Source: Rhizobium glycinendophyticum
GTDB taxonomy: Bacteria > Pseudomonadota > Alphaproteobacteria > Rhizobiales > Rhizobiaceae
DNA: 64,000 nt
Direction: 5' to 3'
Assembly: GCF_006443685.1 (NCBI RefSeq)
Contig: NZ_VFYP01000001.1
Coordinates: 1,736,001 to 1,800,000 of the forward strand
Of this stretch, positions 1 to 8,854 are shown piece by piece. The position numbers and the translations under genes were made by a program. Positions within the stretch are counted from its first letter, which is position 1, and every line of letters begins with the position of its first letter. The notes beneath the pieces were generated by a model that was not told where the DNA came from, did not search any database, and was given only the letters and a program-made list of their open reading frames with translations.

Positions 1-201
1 CGCGATCAGGGCCAGCGCCCCCATGACCAGACCGAAAAACAGGAGCCAGTCGGAAAAATTGCTCCACATCAGGTTGGAGGTTCGCCAGTAGATGATGTCG
101 GTCAGCAGCGTCAGCGTGAAGCAGACAAAGGGGAAGGGCACGAAGATCGCGGAGAATGGATAGGCGTTCGACGCGGCGGGGGGAGATTGCAATGCAGCCA
201 T
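1..201 (-). CDS. DUF2231-like membrane protein (partial, C-terminal end off window)
   Basis: An open frame enters the window from its left edge and its ATG lies at 201, so only the first 67 residues are visible. They read MAALQSPPAASNAYPFSAIF and continue with a hydrophobic segment, a short polar loop containing YWRTSNLMW, then a second hydrophobic stretch starting LLFFGLVMGALALIA. This pattern of paired helices with a Trp/Asn-rich loop resembles the DUF2231 family of predicted inner-membrane proteins, which has no established function. No stop codon is visible inside the window. The family call is from memory of the pattern and is moderate. Confidence 0.6.
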   Translation of the reverse strand, partial: MAALQSPPAASNAYPFSAIFVPFPFVCFTLTLLTDIIYWRTSNLMWSNFSDWLLFFGLVMGALALIA

Positions 202-333
202 GATGGATCTCAGCCTGTCTGGAGGTGGGACATGGCTTTGATACGGCTGGCGGTGGTGATTTGTTCCCTCACAAAACCGGCAGCTGTCGGATTGCATCGA
301 CGCGCGAGACTGGAAGCCCGTTGGTCCTGACGC

Positions 334-357
334 AAAACGGCCGCCCGGAGGCGGCCG
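334..357 (-). terminator. rho-independent terminator after the periplasmic sensor gene
   Basis: Perfect 8-bp arms CGGCCGCC (338-345) and GGCGGCCG (350-357) around a 4-base loop. On the minus strand the stem is followed by TTTT (334-337). It lies 50 bp after the stop at 409, so it should end the chemoreceptor/sensor transcript. Confidence 0.75.
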
Positions 358-408
358 ATCTGTGGGTGCTGCTTCGGCGACAAGCCGGAAGCTTCGGGCA
401 TTTCAGGA

Positions 409-987
409 TCAGAGCGCATCCATATTGATGCCGACGGTGACGGCGCCGATCGGCGTGCCGCTTTCGTCGCTGATCGTCACCGAAGCCTGCGACTGCAGGG
501 CCTGGGTGGACTCGTCCTTTTCGACGTCGTCGACGAAGATCGCATCCTTGCCGGCGCCGAAGCTCTTTTGAAACTTGGCTTCGTCACCCTGCCAGTAGTC
601 GGAGGTCGTGTCGCTCTGGCCGACATTGAGACCCTTGGCATCCATCACGAAGACTTCGGAAATAACGCCATTCGAGCCGGCCTGCTTTTCCTGCAGGAAC
701 TTCGACAGGTCGTTGCCGAGCACTTCCGAGATCATCGGTTTGTCGGCTGCCTCGACTTCGGCGCGCCACTTCTTGTCGAGCGCATCGATGTCCCCGTCGC
801 TGAGGCCGCTCGTCTTTTCGTTCTGCGCCTTGATGGCGCTGATCACGGCCGGGTCGGAGAGCCACGGCACGACATTTTCCTTCAGATAAGCGGTAACCGG
901 TGCCACATGCGCCTCTTCGGCAAGACTGGTGCCGGCCATGAAGGCCATGGCGCCGAGGGCAATGATGCTGGTCAGGATAGGCTTCAT
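409..987 (-). CDS. periplasmic stand-alone Cache/PDC-like sensor protein
   Basis: Exported protein of 192 residues. MKPILTSIIALGAMAFMAGT followed by SLAEEA is a good Sec signal peptide, so I start at 987, where AGGAAA sits about nine bases upstream; the frame opens further up at 1032. The mature part has VFVMDAKGLNVGQSDTTSDY and ends with SDESGTPIGAVTVGINMDAL. This resembles the ligand-binding half of PDC/Cache sensor domains but without a membrane anchor or signalling domain. It lies about 85 bp downstream of the chemoreceptor gene on the same strand and before the terminator at 334-357, so the two are probably co-transcribed. Inference: a soluble periplasmic ligand-sensing partner for that chemoreceptor. 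The ligand is unknown. Confidence 0.7.
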   Translation of the reverse strand: MKPILTSIIALGAMAFMAGTSLAEEAHVAPVTAYLKENVVPWLSDPAVISAIKAQNEKTSGLSDGDIDALDKKWRAEVEAADKPMISEVLGNDLSKFLQEKQAGSNGVISEVFVMDAKGLNVGQSDTTSDYWQGDEAKFQKSFGAGKDAIFVDDVEKDESTQALQSQASVTISDESGTPIGAVTVGINMDAL

Positions 988-1074
988 CGGACGTTTCCTC
1001 ATGTCTGGTTTTGGTGGAGACCCGATGGGCAACCTCCCGGATCTCCATGGGAGGTAAGTGAGGTAAGCAAGAGT

Positions 1075-2850
1075 TCAGGCGACGCGGCGCATCTCTTCGC
1101 TGACGCCGTCGAGATCGAAGCGGTTGGCGGCCTGTTGCAGCACACGGCTCTGGGTCAGCAGTTCGTGGCAGGCGGCCGACGTCTCCTCGACCATGGCGGC
1201 ATTCTGCTGGGTTGCCTGATCCATGCCGTTGATCGCCTGGTTGATTTCCTGCAGGCCGGAGGACTGCTCGCGGTAGGAGGCAACCATCGCCATGATGGTT
1301 TCGGTGATAGTGCCGATGCGGCCTTCGATCTTGAGAAGGGCTTCGCCGGTTTCGTTGACCAGACTGACGCCGCCGGCGACCTCGGTGCTGGATACGGCGA
1401 CGAGTTGCTTGATTTCCTTTGCCGCATTGGCCGAACGCTGCGCCAGCTCGCGCACTTCCTGGGCCACGACCGCAAACCCCTTGCCAGCCTCACCGGCACG
1501 GGCTGCTTCGACGCCGGCGTTGAGGGCGAGCAGGTTGGTCTGGAAGGCGATTTCGTCGATGACGCCGATGATCTGGCCGATCTGGGACGAGGAGCTCTGG
1601 ATCCGATCCATGGCGCCGATGGCGCGGCGCACCACTTCTGCGCTCTCGCGGGCTTCCGCCTTGGCCTCGCCGACCATCTGACCGGCCTGCTCGGCCTTGC
1701 GCGACGAGGTCTGAACGGTCACGGTGACCTCGTCCAGAGCCGCTGCCGTTTCTTCGAGCGTCGCCGCCTGCTGTTCGGTGCGTTTGGCCAGCTGCTGTGT
1801 CTGGTCAGCCAGTTCGCCGGCGCCGTTCTCGACGGCGATGGATGCCGTCTTGATCGAGCTGATCGCTGCCGTGACGCTCTCGACCATCGCGTTGAAATCC
1901 TGGCGCAACTGGGTGAATTCTGGCCCGAGGTCCTGCAGCCGTGCCGCAAGCTTGCCCTGCGCCAGCAGGGCGAGCGCATCGCCGACCCGCTCCATGATCA
2001 GCCGCTGGGTTCGGGCGCTCTCCTCAGTGAGCTCGGAGTTGCGCGCCCGTTCACTGTCGATCGTGCGTTGCTGTTCCTCGGCCCGCTGGCGGTCGGCAAG
2101 GGTGGCGATGGCATCGCGCCGGAACTGTTCGAGCGCACGGGCGAGGAAGCCGATTTCGTCGCCGTTTTTCTGGTAGACGACAGGCGTTTCGAGGTCTCCG
2201 GCCTGCAGCGCCGAGATACGGGCGCTAAGGGTGCCGAGGGGCGTGCCGACAAGGCTGCGCATCGCGATGAGGAAGGCGAAGATGGCGACCGTAATGACTG
2301 CCGTCTGCGCGCCGATCGATACCATGGCATTGCGCTTCACCGTGGCCTGCATCTTCTGAGCGGACCAGGTTGTGTAGACATAGCCGGAGATCTTGCCCGC
2401 CTTGTCCCGCGGCAATGGAGCGATGACGGAAACGACGCCGGATCCAAGATTGCTCTCGTCGAAGACCAGGGCTTCAGGGGACGATTTGAGTGCCGCTGTA
2501 ATCGCGTCGTCCGCAGCGAGGCCCTCGACGCCGTCGCGGCGCCAGCTGTTGACCATCTTGAGGTCTGCGGTCAAAGCGGCGAACTGGACGAGGTCGAGAT
2601 CCGGATTGTCGCGGTAGAGTGTGTAGGTTTCGGCAACGGCATCCGCTTTGCCCCATTTGACGCCGCCGGCGGCAAGAGACGCGAACTGATTGGTGTCCTT
2701 GCCCCAGCTGGCTTGAGACAGGCCGAGCATGGTGCGGCTCTGGTCGACCCAGTTGTAGGTAGCGAGGCCGACGATCCCCACCAGGTTGATGACGACAATC
2801 AGCGTCGCCAGTTTGAAGGTCAGGGACAGGGAGTTCAGGACACGTAGCAT
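1075..2850 (-). CDS. methyl-accepting chemotaxis protein
   Basis: Transmembrane chemoreceptor of 591 residues that relays ligand binding to CheA/CheW. After the chosen ATG at 2850 ([20 protein letters not shown]) comes TM1, a periplasmic region of about 160 residues with a Cache-like end ([16 protein letters not shown]), TM2 ([20 protein letters not shown]), a HAMP segment with [15 protein letters not shown], then a long coiled coil. The signalling hairpin is clear from [20 protein letters not shown] and [20 protein letters not shown]. The C-terminus ends MRRVA, with no NWETF-type CheR-binding pentapeptide. The frame could open at 2913, but the residues before 2850 are not membrane-like. It heads an apparent two-gene unit with the secreted Cache-like protein at 409-987. 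Confidence 0.93.
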   Translation of the reverse strand: MLRVLNSLSLTFKLATLIVVINLVGIVGLATYNWVDQSRTMLGLSQASWGKDTNQFASLAAGGVKWGKADAVAETYTLYRDNPDLDLVQFAALTADLKMVNSWRRDGVEGLAADDAITAALKSSPEALVFDESNLGSGVVSVIAPLPRDKAGKISGYVYTTWSAQKMQATVKRNAMVSIGAQTAVITVAIFAFLIAMRSLVGTPLGTLSARISALQAGDLETPVVYQKNGDEIGFLARALEQFRRDAIATLADRQRAEEQQRTIDSERARNSELTEESARTQRLIMERVGDALALLAQGKLAARLQDLGPEFTQLRQDFNAMVESVTAAISSIKTASIAVENGAGELADQTQQLAKRTEQQAATLEETAAALDEVTVTVQTSSRKAEQAGQMVGEAKAEARESAEVVRRAIGAMDRIQSSSSQIGQIIGVIDEIAFQTNLLALNAGVEAARAGEAGKGFAVVAQEVRELAQRSANAAKEIKQLVAVSSTEVAGGVSLVNETGEALLKIEGRIGTITETIMAMVASYREQSSGLQEINQAINGMDQATQQNAAMVEETSAACHELLTQSRVLQQAANRFDLDGVSEEMRRVA

Positions 2851-3065
2851 CTCGGGACACGACCTTCCGACGGTTTGCAGGGGCTGGAGAGACGAAACAC
2901 CATGCGCGCGCAATACAGTCAGTCATGACCGAAGAGCCTGTTGGGGATTCTGTCGCATGAGAAGAAGTTAATATTGGAGAGTTAAGATATGCTGAAGTTC
3001 GAAAATACCATTCGATTTTAGGGTAAACGATCCGCTTTTCGAGAAGGGGCTCCGTGAATTCGCGC

Positions 3066-3096
3066 AAAAAGGCCCGCTCACGGGCGCGAGCGGGCC
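3066..3096 (-). terminator. rho-independent terminator after gpt
   Basis: Arms GGCCCGCTC (3071-3079) and GAGCGGGCC (3088-3096) are perfectly complementary. On the minus strand the hairpin is followed by five T (3066-3070). It lies 40 bp past the gpt stop. Confidence 0.85.
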
Positions 3097-3135
3097 GGGT
3101 CGGAACAGCTATTTCAGGCTTACGTGGCTTGCGCG

Positions 3136-3633
3136 TTAACCTTTGGAGCCCTTTGCGATCGGTTCCTGATAGGTGAAGCCCATGTCCCAGGGGAAGTAGA
3201 TCCAGGTGTCCTGGGAAACCTCGGTGACGAAGGTGTCGATGGTGGGCACGCCCTTCGGCTTGGCATAGACGCAGGCAAAATGGGCCTTTGGCATCATCTC
3301 GCGGACTTCGAGGGCGGTCTTGCCGGTATCGGTCAAGTCGTCAACGACGAGCACGCCGGCGCCGCCATCGGTCATCAGCTCGGGGGTGATGCCCTTCAAA
3401 AGGCTGAGTTCACCCTGGTTGACGTAGTCGTGGTAGGAAGCGATGCAGACCGTCTCGATCAGGCGGATGTTCAGTTCGCGCGAGATGATGGCCGCCGGCA
3501 CCAGCCCGCCGCGCGTGATGCAGACGATGGCACGGAACTCCTGACCAAGACCGGCGAGACGCCAGGCGAGCGCACGCGCGTCACGGTGAAACTGGTCCCA
3601 CGAGACGGGAAAGGCTTTATCGGGAAGAGACAT
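3136..3633 (-). CDS. gpt: xanthine phosphoribosyltransferase
   Basis: Purine salvage enzyme of 165 residues that transfers phosphoribosyl from PRPP to xanthine/guanine. The PRPP-binding loop [14 protein letters not shown] is intact at about residues 93-106, and [20 protein letters not shown] near residue 37 matches the substrate-side PRTase I fold. The length fits the family. GGAGCC lies a few bases before the ATG at 3633. The gene stands alone, with a strong terminator behind it. Hypoxanthine PRTases share the fold, but the ending ([15 protein letters not shown]) fits the bacterial xanthine type. Confidence 0.9.
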   Translation of the reverse strand: MSLPDKAFPVSWDQFHRDARALAWRLAGLGQEFRAIVCITRGGLVPAAIISRELNIRLIETVCIASYHDYVNQGELSLLKGITPELMTDGGAGVLVVDDLTDTGKTALEVREMMPKAHFACVYAKPKGVPTIDTFVTEVSQDTWIYFPWDMGFTYQEPIAKGSKG

Positions 3634-3731
3634 GCGAAAGGCTCCGCTGGCTGAAGGTTTGGGTCACGCCGAGGACGGCGCCTGCGACGGAAGTCCGCAT
3701 GGCCGGCGCGCACAAGGCCCGCCCCAAACGC

Positions 3732-3759
3732 GTTTCGCGCGGCTTAAACCGCGCGAAAC
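3732..3759. repeat. perfect 11-bp inverted repeat between gpt and the usp gene
   Basis: GTTTCGCGCGG (3732-3742) and CCGCGCGAAAC (3749-3759) form a perfect hairpin with a 6-base loop. There is no T tract on either side, so it is not a canonical terminator, although it lies about 90 bp past the stop of the usp gene at 3853 and could still end or stabilise that transcript. Confidence 0.5.
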
Positions 3760-3852
3760 CCTTACCCTTTGCAGGCTCCAGTCATTGGTCTTGCTCATAG
3801 CGGGAATCCCGAGCCTCTGGCAAGAGCTTGTGCGGGGACACGGGCCAGCGGG

Positions 3853-4695
3853 TCACCGCGACAGCAGTGTCAGTGCCGTCATCGAATCGAGCAGTGTGCG
3901 GGTGACGCCGCCGAACAGCATTTCCCACCAGCGCTTATTGCCATAGGCGCCCATCACCAGCAGGTCGATGGAGCCGTCGGACAGGCGGTTCTCGATCGCC
4001 ATGGCGGGCGCAAGCCCGCTCTTCTGCTGGCTGTTGACCGACACCTTGATGCCATGGCGGGCAAGCGTTGCGGCAATCTCGACGCCGGCCATATCCGCGG
4101 TCTGGGCCGCCGTTTCGGCTGCGTCGACCGTAAAGATCTCCACCTCTTCGGCCGCCAGGAGGAAGGGCAGGGCGTCGAAGGTGGCTCGCGCTGCCTCGCG
4201 CGAACCATTCCAGGCAATCAGCACCCGGCGGATCGGCTGAGGCTTGGTCAGGATGTGAGGAATGAGCAGCACGGGGCGACCGCTTTCGAAGAGAAAGCTT
4301 TCAAGCTCGGATCGTGCTTCGGACAGGAGGCCGCTTTCACCCTGCGCGGCAATGACCAGATCGCAGCTGCGGGCGCTGTCGACGAGGGCGGCGGAATTGA
4401 AGCCCGACGACGTGACGAAGCTGCGCCATTCATGGGACAGGCCTTCCCGCCGCGCAGCTTCGCGAAACAGCGTCTCGACCTCTTCGGTTTCCCGATGCGC
4501 CATATCCTGCAGAGCCTGGACCGTCACAGGATCCGGGATCTCCATCGGCGCAACCAGCGGCACGACGGCAACCGCCTCCGCATGGGCGCCGATGACATGC
4601 GCCTGAAACTGGTTAGCGAAAGCCACCGCGAAATCGGTGACCTGACGCGTGTTTTTCGGTGTATCCAAAATGGCTAGAAGCGTCCGGTAACTCAT
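3853..4695 (-). CDS. tandem universal stress protein (UspA family)
   Basis: Cytoplasmic stress protein of 280 residues made of two Usp domains. Residues 1-145 begin MSYRTLLAILDT and end in SGRPVLLIPH. Residues 155-280 begin RRVLIAWNGSREAARA and contain LLVMGAYGNKRWWEMLFGGVTRTLLD, the G-2x-G-9x-G(S/T)-type nucleotide-binding region typical of the ATP-binding half. The first half lacks this glycine-rich motif in clear form, so only the second domain probably binds ATP. A strong AGAAGGAG site precedes the ATG at 4695. It is a single gene, and its trigger cannot be read from sequence. Confidence 0.9.
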   Translation of the reverse strand: MSYRTLLAILDTPKNTRQVTDFAVAFANQFQAHVIGAHAEAVAVVPLVAPMEIPDPVTVQALQDMAHRETEEVETLFREAARREGLSHEWRSFVTSSGFNSAALVDSARSCDLVIAAQGESGLLSEARSELESFLFESGRPVLLIPHILTKPQPIRRVLIAWNGSREAARATFDALPFLLAAEEVEIFTVDAAETAAQTADMAGVEIAATLARHGIKVSVNSQQKSGLAPAMAIENRLSDGSIDLLVMGAYGNKRWWEMLFGGVTRTLLDSMTALTLLSR

Positions 4696-4803
4696 CGTCG
4701 TCTCCTTCTGCGGCCCTTAAATCGCGTCCGCCTGAGATAACTATGGGTTCCATATGCCGGTTCCGCCTTGACCTCGGTCAAGCCGGAACGGCGGTTCTAC
4801 GCC

Positions 4804-5589
4804 TCACGCCACCTCTCCGGTGCCGAGATCGCGACTGAGTGCGGCCTGTTTGTCCGAGCGAATGGCCTCGATCATCAAGTCTACGTCGGCCGCTGCGGCG
4901 TCGACCAGTGCCTGATCCCTGGCTCTGACGATCAACTCGGTCGAGAAGCGGATGCCATCGAAATGAGGATAGGAGCCGATGGAGGTCTGCGGATGGGCTT
5001 TCTGGATGACGCCGAGCGCCGTCCCGATGTCGCCTTCGCCGAAGGGGCAGGCAATCGCCCGCGAGATGACCCGCTGACCGACCGGCAGCTCCGAAACGAC
5101 ATGGGCAACCATGGCCTGGAAAACCTGCGGCACGCCCGCCATCACATGCACGTTACCGATGATGAAGCCCGGTGCCGTGGAAACCGGATTGGGAATGTGG
5201 CGGCTGCCCTGCGGCATGCGGGCCATACGCTGGCGGGCCTCCGTGAAGGGGAGCCCCCGGCCGGCATACATGTCACCGAGCAGTTTCATCGCGTCGTGAT
5301 CGTGAAGGCAGGGCACGCCGAAGGCTTTCGAGACCGCATCGGCCGTGATGTCATCATGGGTCGGGCCGATGCCGCCGGAGGTAAAGACATAGGTATATTT
5401 CGCGCGCAAGGCATTGAGCGCCTCGACGATCGCATCCTCGTCGTCCGAAACGATCCGCACCTCCTTGAGGTCGATCCCCGCCACCGTCAAGAGATCGGCA
5501 AGATGGCCGATATTCTTGTCCTTGGTGCGGCCGGACAGAAGTTCGTCCCCAATGGCGAGCATGGCAGCGGTCTGGATGGGTGTGGTCAT
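4804..5589 (-). CDS. CinA-type molybdopterin-binding domain protein
   Basis: Protein of 261 residues with the MoCF-biosynthesis/CinA N-terminal domain. It starts with AAMLAIGDELLSGRTKDKN and contains VFTSGGIGPTHDDITADAV, the family signature. Full-length CinA proteins are about 420 residues and add a C-terminal nicotinamide-nucleotide amidase domain; this one lacks it, as many alphaproteobacterial homologues do. Its role is therefore uncertain: the CinA N-domain has been linked to ADP-ribose or NADP-derivative pyrophosphatase activity, and competence names are historical. AGGATA lies before the ATG at 5589. It is divergent from wrbA. Confidence 0.85.
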   Translation of the reverse strand: MTTPIQTAAMLAIGDELLSGRTKDKNIGHLADLLTVAGIDLKEVRIVSDDEDAIVEALNALRAKYTYVFTSGGIGPTHDDITADAVSKAFGVPCLHDHDAMKLLGDMYAGRGLPFTEARQRMARMPQGSRHIPNPVSTAPGFIIGNVHVMAGVPQVFQAMVAHVVSELPVGQRVISRAIACPFGEGDIGTALGVIQKAHPQTSIGSYPHFDGIRFSTELIVRARDQALVDAAAADVDLMIEAIRSDKQAALSRDLGTGEVA

Positions 5590-5781
5590 GGAAATATCCT
5601 GTGAAACGGGGCAGGCGGTATGGGCCTATGCTTCACGCTTTTCTGGCCGCGAGAAGAAGTAAAGCCCGTGTTTGGTTGAACAGTGCGTTCCCGCAGCCAT
5701 GACTGGTCGCCGGTCTGGAATGCGCTAAATCTGACGCATCCATTAGCGCGGCGGGGCCGCATGTTCAAAGGGAGATACGAC

Positions 5782-6378
5782 ATGGCAAAGGTACTGGTTC
5801 TCTATTATTCCGCATATGGCCACATCGAAACCATGGCCTATGCAGTGGCCGAAGGCGCAAAGTCCGCAGGTGCCGATGTGACCGTCAAGCGGGTTCCGGA
5901 ACTGGTGCCCGACGATGTTGCCAAGGCCTCCTATTACAAGATGGACCAGAAGGCCGAGATCGCCTCGCCGTCGGAACTCGACCAGTATGACGCGATCATC
6001 GTCGGCGCCGGCACCCGCTATGGCACGGTCGCCTCGCAGATGCGCAATTTCTGGGACCAGACCGGCGGCCTCTGGGCACAGGGCAAGCTGACCGGCAAGC
6101 TCGGCTCGATGTTCACCTCGACCGCGACCCAGCACGGCGGCCAGGAATCGACGATCCTCGGCTTCATCCCGACCTTCCTGCACCACGGCATGGTCTATGC
6201 CGGTCTGCCCTATGCCTTCCAGGGCCAGATGGGCGTGGAGCAGGTCAAGGGCGGCTCGCCCTATGGCGCGTCCACGATCACCGACGGCGACGGCTCGCGC
6301 CAGCCTTCGGAGATCGAACTGGAAGCGGCAAAGTTCCAGGGCGCACATGTGGCAAAGCTTGCTGCCAAGCTCGCCTGA
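5782..6378 (+). CDS. wrbA: NAD(P)H:quinone oxidoreductase WrbA
   Basis: Flavodoxin-like FMN enzyme of 198 residues that reduces quinones by two electrons, avoiding semiquinone radicals. [20 protein letters not shown] holds the FMN-phosphate loop, and later [15 protein letters not shown] ([16 protein letters not shown]) and [19 protein letters not shown] match WrbA closely. I start at 5782, after GGAGA; the frame opens at 5683, but the upstream 33 residues are not conserved-looking. A strong terminator follows at 6402-6430. Single gene. Confidence 0.95.
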   Translation: MAKVLVLYYSAYGHIETMAYAVAEGAKSAGADVTVKRVPELVPDDVAKASYYKMDQKAEIASPSELDQYDAIIVGAGTRYGTVASQMRNFWDQTGGLWAQGKLTGKLGSMFTSTATQHGGQESTILGFIPTFLHHGMVYAGLPYAFQGQMGVEQVKGGSPYGASTITDGDGSRQPSEIELEAAKFQGAHVAKLAAKLA

Positions 6379-6401
6379 ACCGGTTCGCATCGGTCATGAC
6401 G

Positions 6402-6430
6402 AAGGGGCGGGAGGAATTCCGCCCCTTTTT
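6402..6430 (+). terminator. rho-independent terminator after wrbA
   Basis: Arms AAGGGGCGG (6402-6410) and CCGCCCCTT (6419-6427), then a run of T to 6430. It lies 24 bp after the wrbA stop. Confidence 0.85.
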
Positions 6431-6534
6431 CGTGGTTATCTTTCACGATCTGTAAAATGCGACGCATCGAATTTAGGAGGGGTTCATTGCGCGGTGCGAT
6501 CATGTGACCGTCAACACAGACGGGACATGAAGCC

Positions 6535-6798
6535 GTGCAGAACGATGAAAAACGCCGAGAACCCAGATTGCGGGCTTTGAAAGCTGGCCGTGCCGTTGTG
6601 TCCGGCGGCTATTCGACATTCGACTGTACCGTGCGAAACTTGTCGGCCGGCGGCGCGAAGGTCGTCTTCGAAAACACCGCCGACATCCCCGCCCACTTCC
6701 GCCTGCGCTTCGAAGACGGCACCTCACACGACTGCGAAGTTCGCTGGCGCACACCCCGCGAGGTGGGCGTGCAGTTTCTGGATGCCAGGGCGGGGTGA
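6535..6798 (+). CDS. PilZ domain protein
   Basis: Small single-domain protein of 87 residues. The start is GTG at 6535, with GGGAC about nine bases upstream. The c-di-GMP-binding signature is present: RREPR near residue 6 (RxxxR) and VRNLSAGGAKV near residue 32 ((D/N)xSxxG), followed by VRWRTPREVGVQFLD at the end. It could act as a c-di-GMP effector. No target gene is adjacent. The window has three PilZ genes in total and one GGDEF-EAL protein. Confidence 0.8.
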   Translation: MQNDEKRREPRLRALKAGRAVVSGGYSTFDCTVRNLSAGGAKVVFENTADIPAHFRLRFEDGTSHDCEVRWRTPREVGVQFLDARAG

Positions 6799-7119
6799 TG
6801 CTCGTTCGAAGAGTTGCAGGCAGACCTCTCCGCGGCGATTGTTTCGTCAGTGCGACAAAGACGGAAGTGTCTCACGGCGGCTTTGGCGATTAAAAAATCA
6901 AAGCACATGAACCTGGATGGAGCACCCTGACCTGAGGTATACTAGATCCGCCGGTCTCGCCATGTCCCGTTATGGTCAAAGAGCCCAAAAAAAATCGTTA
7001 AAAACTAGCACGGAGCTGCTGCGTGTCGCCGGAATCGGTAGCACCAAGGATTGCCGATTGCCGCAGGTTAAATAATATTTAATATAAAGGGGAGTTTCCC
7101 GGCAGTCGAAAGAGTGGAA
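6799..7119. other. 321-bp intergenic region, increasingly AT-rich
   Basis: No supported gene. Composition drops from GC-rich to AT-rich between about 6890 and 7110 (runs such as aaaaaatc, cccaaaaaaaatcg and taaataatatttaatataaa), which fits the start of a foreign patch leading into the sulfotransferase gene. A TATACT box lies at about 6938-6943, but I could not pair it with a convincing -35. Confidence 0.5.
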
Positions 7120-7824
7120 ATGAATTTCGCAAGTATTCGTAATCGCATCATCCAATCCAGGTATCCGAATATAAAAATATTCTTCATTGGATTTAATAAA
7201 TGCGGGACGACGGCTCTGCATCATCTCCTCATGAGTTCTGCGATTAGATCAGTTCACTTTGAATATCGCTGCAGATCGGTTTTTCGTCTGAAGCCACGAA
7301 TGCGGCTTGTGGAAGGACGCACGAATAATTTGGCGCTGGATATCGAGCAGAGCTTGTTAAGGGGCTGGCCAAGCTCGGCTTTGCATTCTTTCACGGCCTT
7401 TAGCGATATCTGCTTTTACTCAGATGCAATTCAACTGGAATCGAACCGGCATTTTCAGCAGCTTGATAGGCTATTTCCTGAATCGTACTTCATCTTGAAC
7501 GATCGGGATCCGGAGCGCTGGATACGTTCGCGCGTGAGACATAGCAAGGGGACGATGCTCAAACGTGCTATGGCCTACTACGGTGGGTCGGAGGCGGATG
7601 TTTGCGCTATCTGGCGCAGAGACCGGGAAGAGCACAACGCGGCAGTTCTCGACTACTTCCAGAGCAACTCCCGATTTTTGCATTTTAAGATCGACTCGGA
7701 TCCAGTTGAGAAACTAGCGGCTCATCTCAAACCGCATTTTTCTCTCAACCTCTCGGCATGGCGGGCGGTAAACGTGACGACGTCTCAGTCGCTCAGGCCA
7801 GCTTCGGCGGCATCAGACCTATGA
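7120..7824 (+). CDS. PAPS-dependent sulfotransferase family protein
   Basis: Protein of 234 residues. Near the N-terminus KIFFIGFNKCGTTALHHLL holds the 5'-phosphosulfate loop of sulfotransferases (GxxKxGTT), with the lysine at residue 27. About 110 residues later, YFILNDRDPERWIRSRVRHS fits the 3'-phosphate-binding region (R..P..W..S). The known reaction is transfer of sulfate from PAPS to a hydroxyl of a sugar or lipid; the acceptor here is unknown. I chose ATG 7120 (AAAGAG upstream); GTG 7114 is possible. Codon use and base composition are clearly AT-richer than the neighbours, which suggests horizontal transfer. A stand-alone APS kinase lies 430 bp downstream on the same strand, past a tRNA gene, and could supply PAPS. 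Confidence 0.75.
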   Translation: MNFASIRNRIIQSRYPNIKIFFIGFNKCGTTALHHLLMSSAIRSVHFEYRCRSVFRLKPRMRLVEGRTNNLALDIEQSLLRGWPSSALHSFTAFSDICFYSDAIQLESNRHFQQLDRLFPESYFILNDRDPERWIRSRVRHSKGTMLKRAMAYYGGSEADVCAIWRRDREEHNAAVLDYFQSNSRFLHFKIDSDPVEKLAAHLKPHFSLNLSAWRAVNVTTSQSLRPASAASDL

Positions 7825-7961
7825 ACAACGCGGGGTATGTCAAAACCGGGTCGGTAACATCCCTCAGCGACGGTTTCGCTGCGAGATCCGTGGCGACATG
7901 CAAAGGGACCAGCAAAACAGAGGCTTGCAATTGTTTCGCAAACCATTGAAAACGCTGCTGC

Positions 7962-8047
7962 GCGGACGTGGCGAAACTGGTAGACGCAAGAGACTTAAAA
8001 TCTCTCGGCCTTCGGTCATGCGGGTTCGATCCCCGCCGTCCGCACCA
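7962..8047 (+). tRNA. tRNA-Leu (anticodon TAA)
   Basis: 86-nt class II tRNA with CCA encoded. The acceptor stem pairs GCGGACG with CGTCCGC, followed by discriminator A and CCA (8045-8047). The D-loop has TGGTAGACGC, the anticodon region reads ACTTAAAATCT (anticodon TAA), a long variable arm (CTCGGCCTTCGGTCAT) follows, and the T-arm is GCGGGTTCGATCCCCGC. It sits between the sulfotransferase and APS kinase genes. Confidence 0.97.
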
Positions 8048-8257
8048 GGCTTCCCTGATCGGTTGCGACTAAAAATCCTCGCTTCACCATCCTCTGCGAA
8101 TTGATCGCCCTGCCGCCTCAGAAATTCAACTGATCGCCGGCTGGGGGGTAGAGGGGCAGAGAGCCGGAGGGGTCGGCACTTCGTGACTAAGCTTTCGCCT
8201 TCATCTTTCGATGAATTTGGAGTCCAATTTAGAAATGCGCCATGCTGAGAGAGAGTG

Positions 8258-8854
8258 ATGGAAAGAGCGATATTTACCCAGGTGTTGTCCGTATCGCGTG
8301 AAGAACGCGGGCACTTTATGCGGCAGAATGCGCGTGTGCTGTGGCTGACTGGGCTGTCGGGTGCGGGGAAATCGACGGTGGCCAATGCCATTGATCGTTG
8401 CCTGACCGACATGGGCTATCACTGCTTTCTGCTGGATGGCGACAATGTCCGCCAGGGGCTGAACAGGGACCTCGGATTCGGAGATGCGGATCGGTCCGAA
8501 AACCTGCGCCGCGTGGCAGAAGTCGCCAAATTGATGGCCGATGCCGGTCTGATCGTCATCGTGTCCTTCATCTCGCCATTCCGATCGGATCGGGATTTTG
8601 CGCGCCACCTGATGCGGCCGGGCGAGTTCGTCGAAGTGTTCGTGGATACGTCCCTTGCCGTCTGTGAGGAGCGTGATCCCAAGGGGCTCTACAGGCGTGC
8701 ACGCGCGGGTGAGATCGCCGAGTTCACCGGAATTTCTTCGCCCTATGAAGCGCCTGTTTACCCGGATATCCGCCTCGACACGACGAGAAACACGCCGGAC
8801 GCGCTCGCGCGCGAGGTTGTGATGCAACTGGGCCTCGTTTGCCCCAAGCCCTAA
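8258..8854 (+). CDS. cysC: adenylylsulfate (APS) kinase
   Basis: Enzyme of 198 residues that phosphorylates APS to PAPS, the sulfate donor. It has a P-loop (GLSGAGKST, about residues 32-40), the [15 protein letters not shown] substrate region and [11 protein letters not shown], which contains the conserved serine and FISP of APS kinases. The fold is complete and free-standing, not fused to CysN as in NodQ-type proteins. No cysD, cysN or cysH is adjacent, so it is not part of a full assimilatory cluster here. The start is ATG 8258 or GTG 8255 after GAGAGAG. The 3' end overlaps by 4 bp the end of a convergent gene. Likely role: PAPS supply for sulfation, possibly by the upstream sulfotransferase. 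Confidence 0.92.
   Translation: MERAIFTQVLSVSREERGHFMRQNARVLWLTGLSGAGKSTVANAIDRCLTDMGYHCFLLDGDNVRQGLNRDLGFGDADRSENLRRVAEVAKLMADAGLIVIVSFISPFRSDRDFARHLMRPGEFVEVFVDTSLAVCEERDPKGLYRRARAGEIAEFTGISSPYEAPVYPDIRLDTTRNTPDALAREVVMQLGLVCPKP

Noticed and set aside
568..2847. 759-residue open frame opposite the chemoreceptor
   Set aside because: It is the antisense of a clear chemoreceptor, has no family motif, and results from GC-rich third-position bias.
3732..3759. Hairpin as usp terminator
   Set aside because: Perfect stem but no T tract on either strand, so listed as an inverted repeat only.
7962..8257. Possible integration site at tRNA-Leu
   Set aside because: No integrase and no duplicate of the tRNA 3' end found by eye; the AT-rich patch lies on the 5' side, not the usual insertion side.
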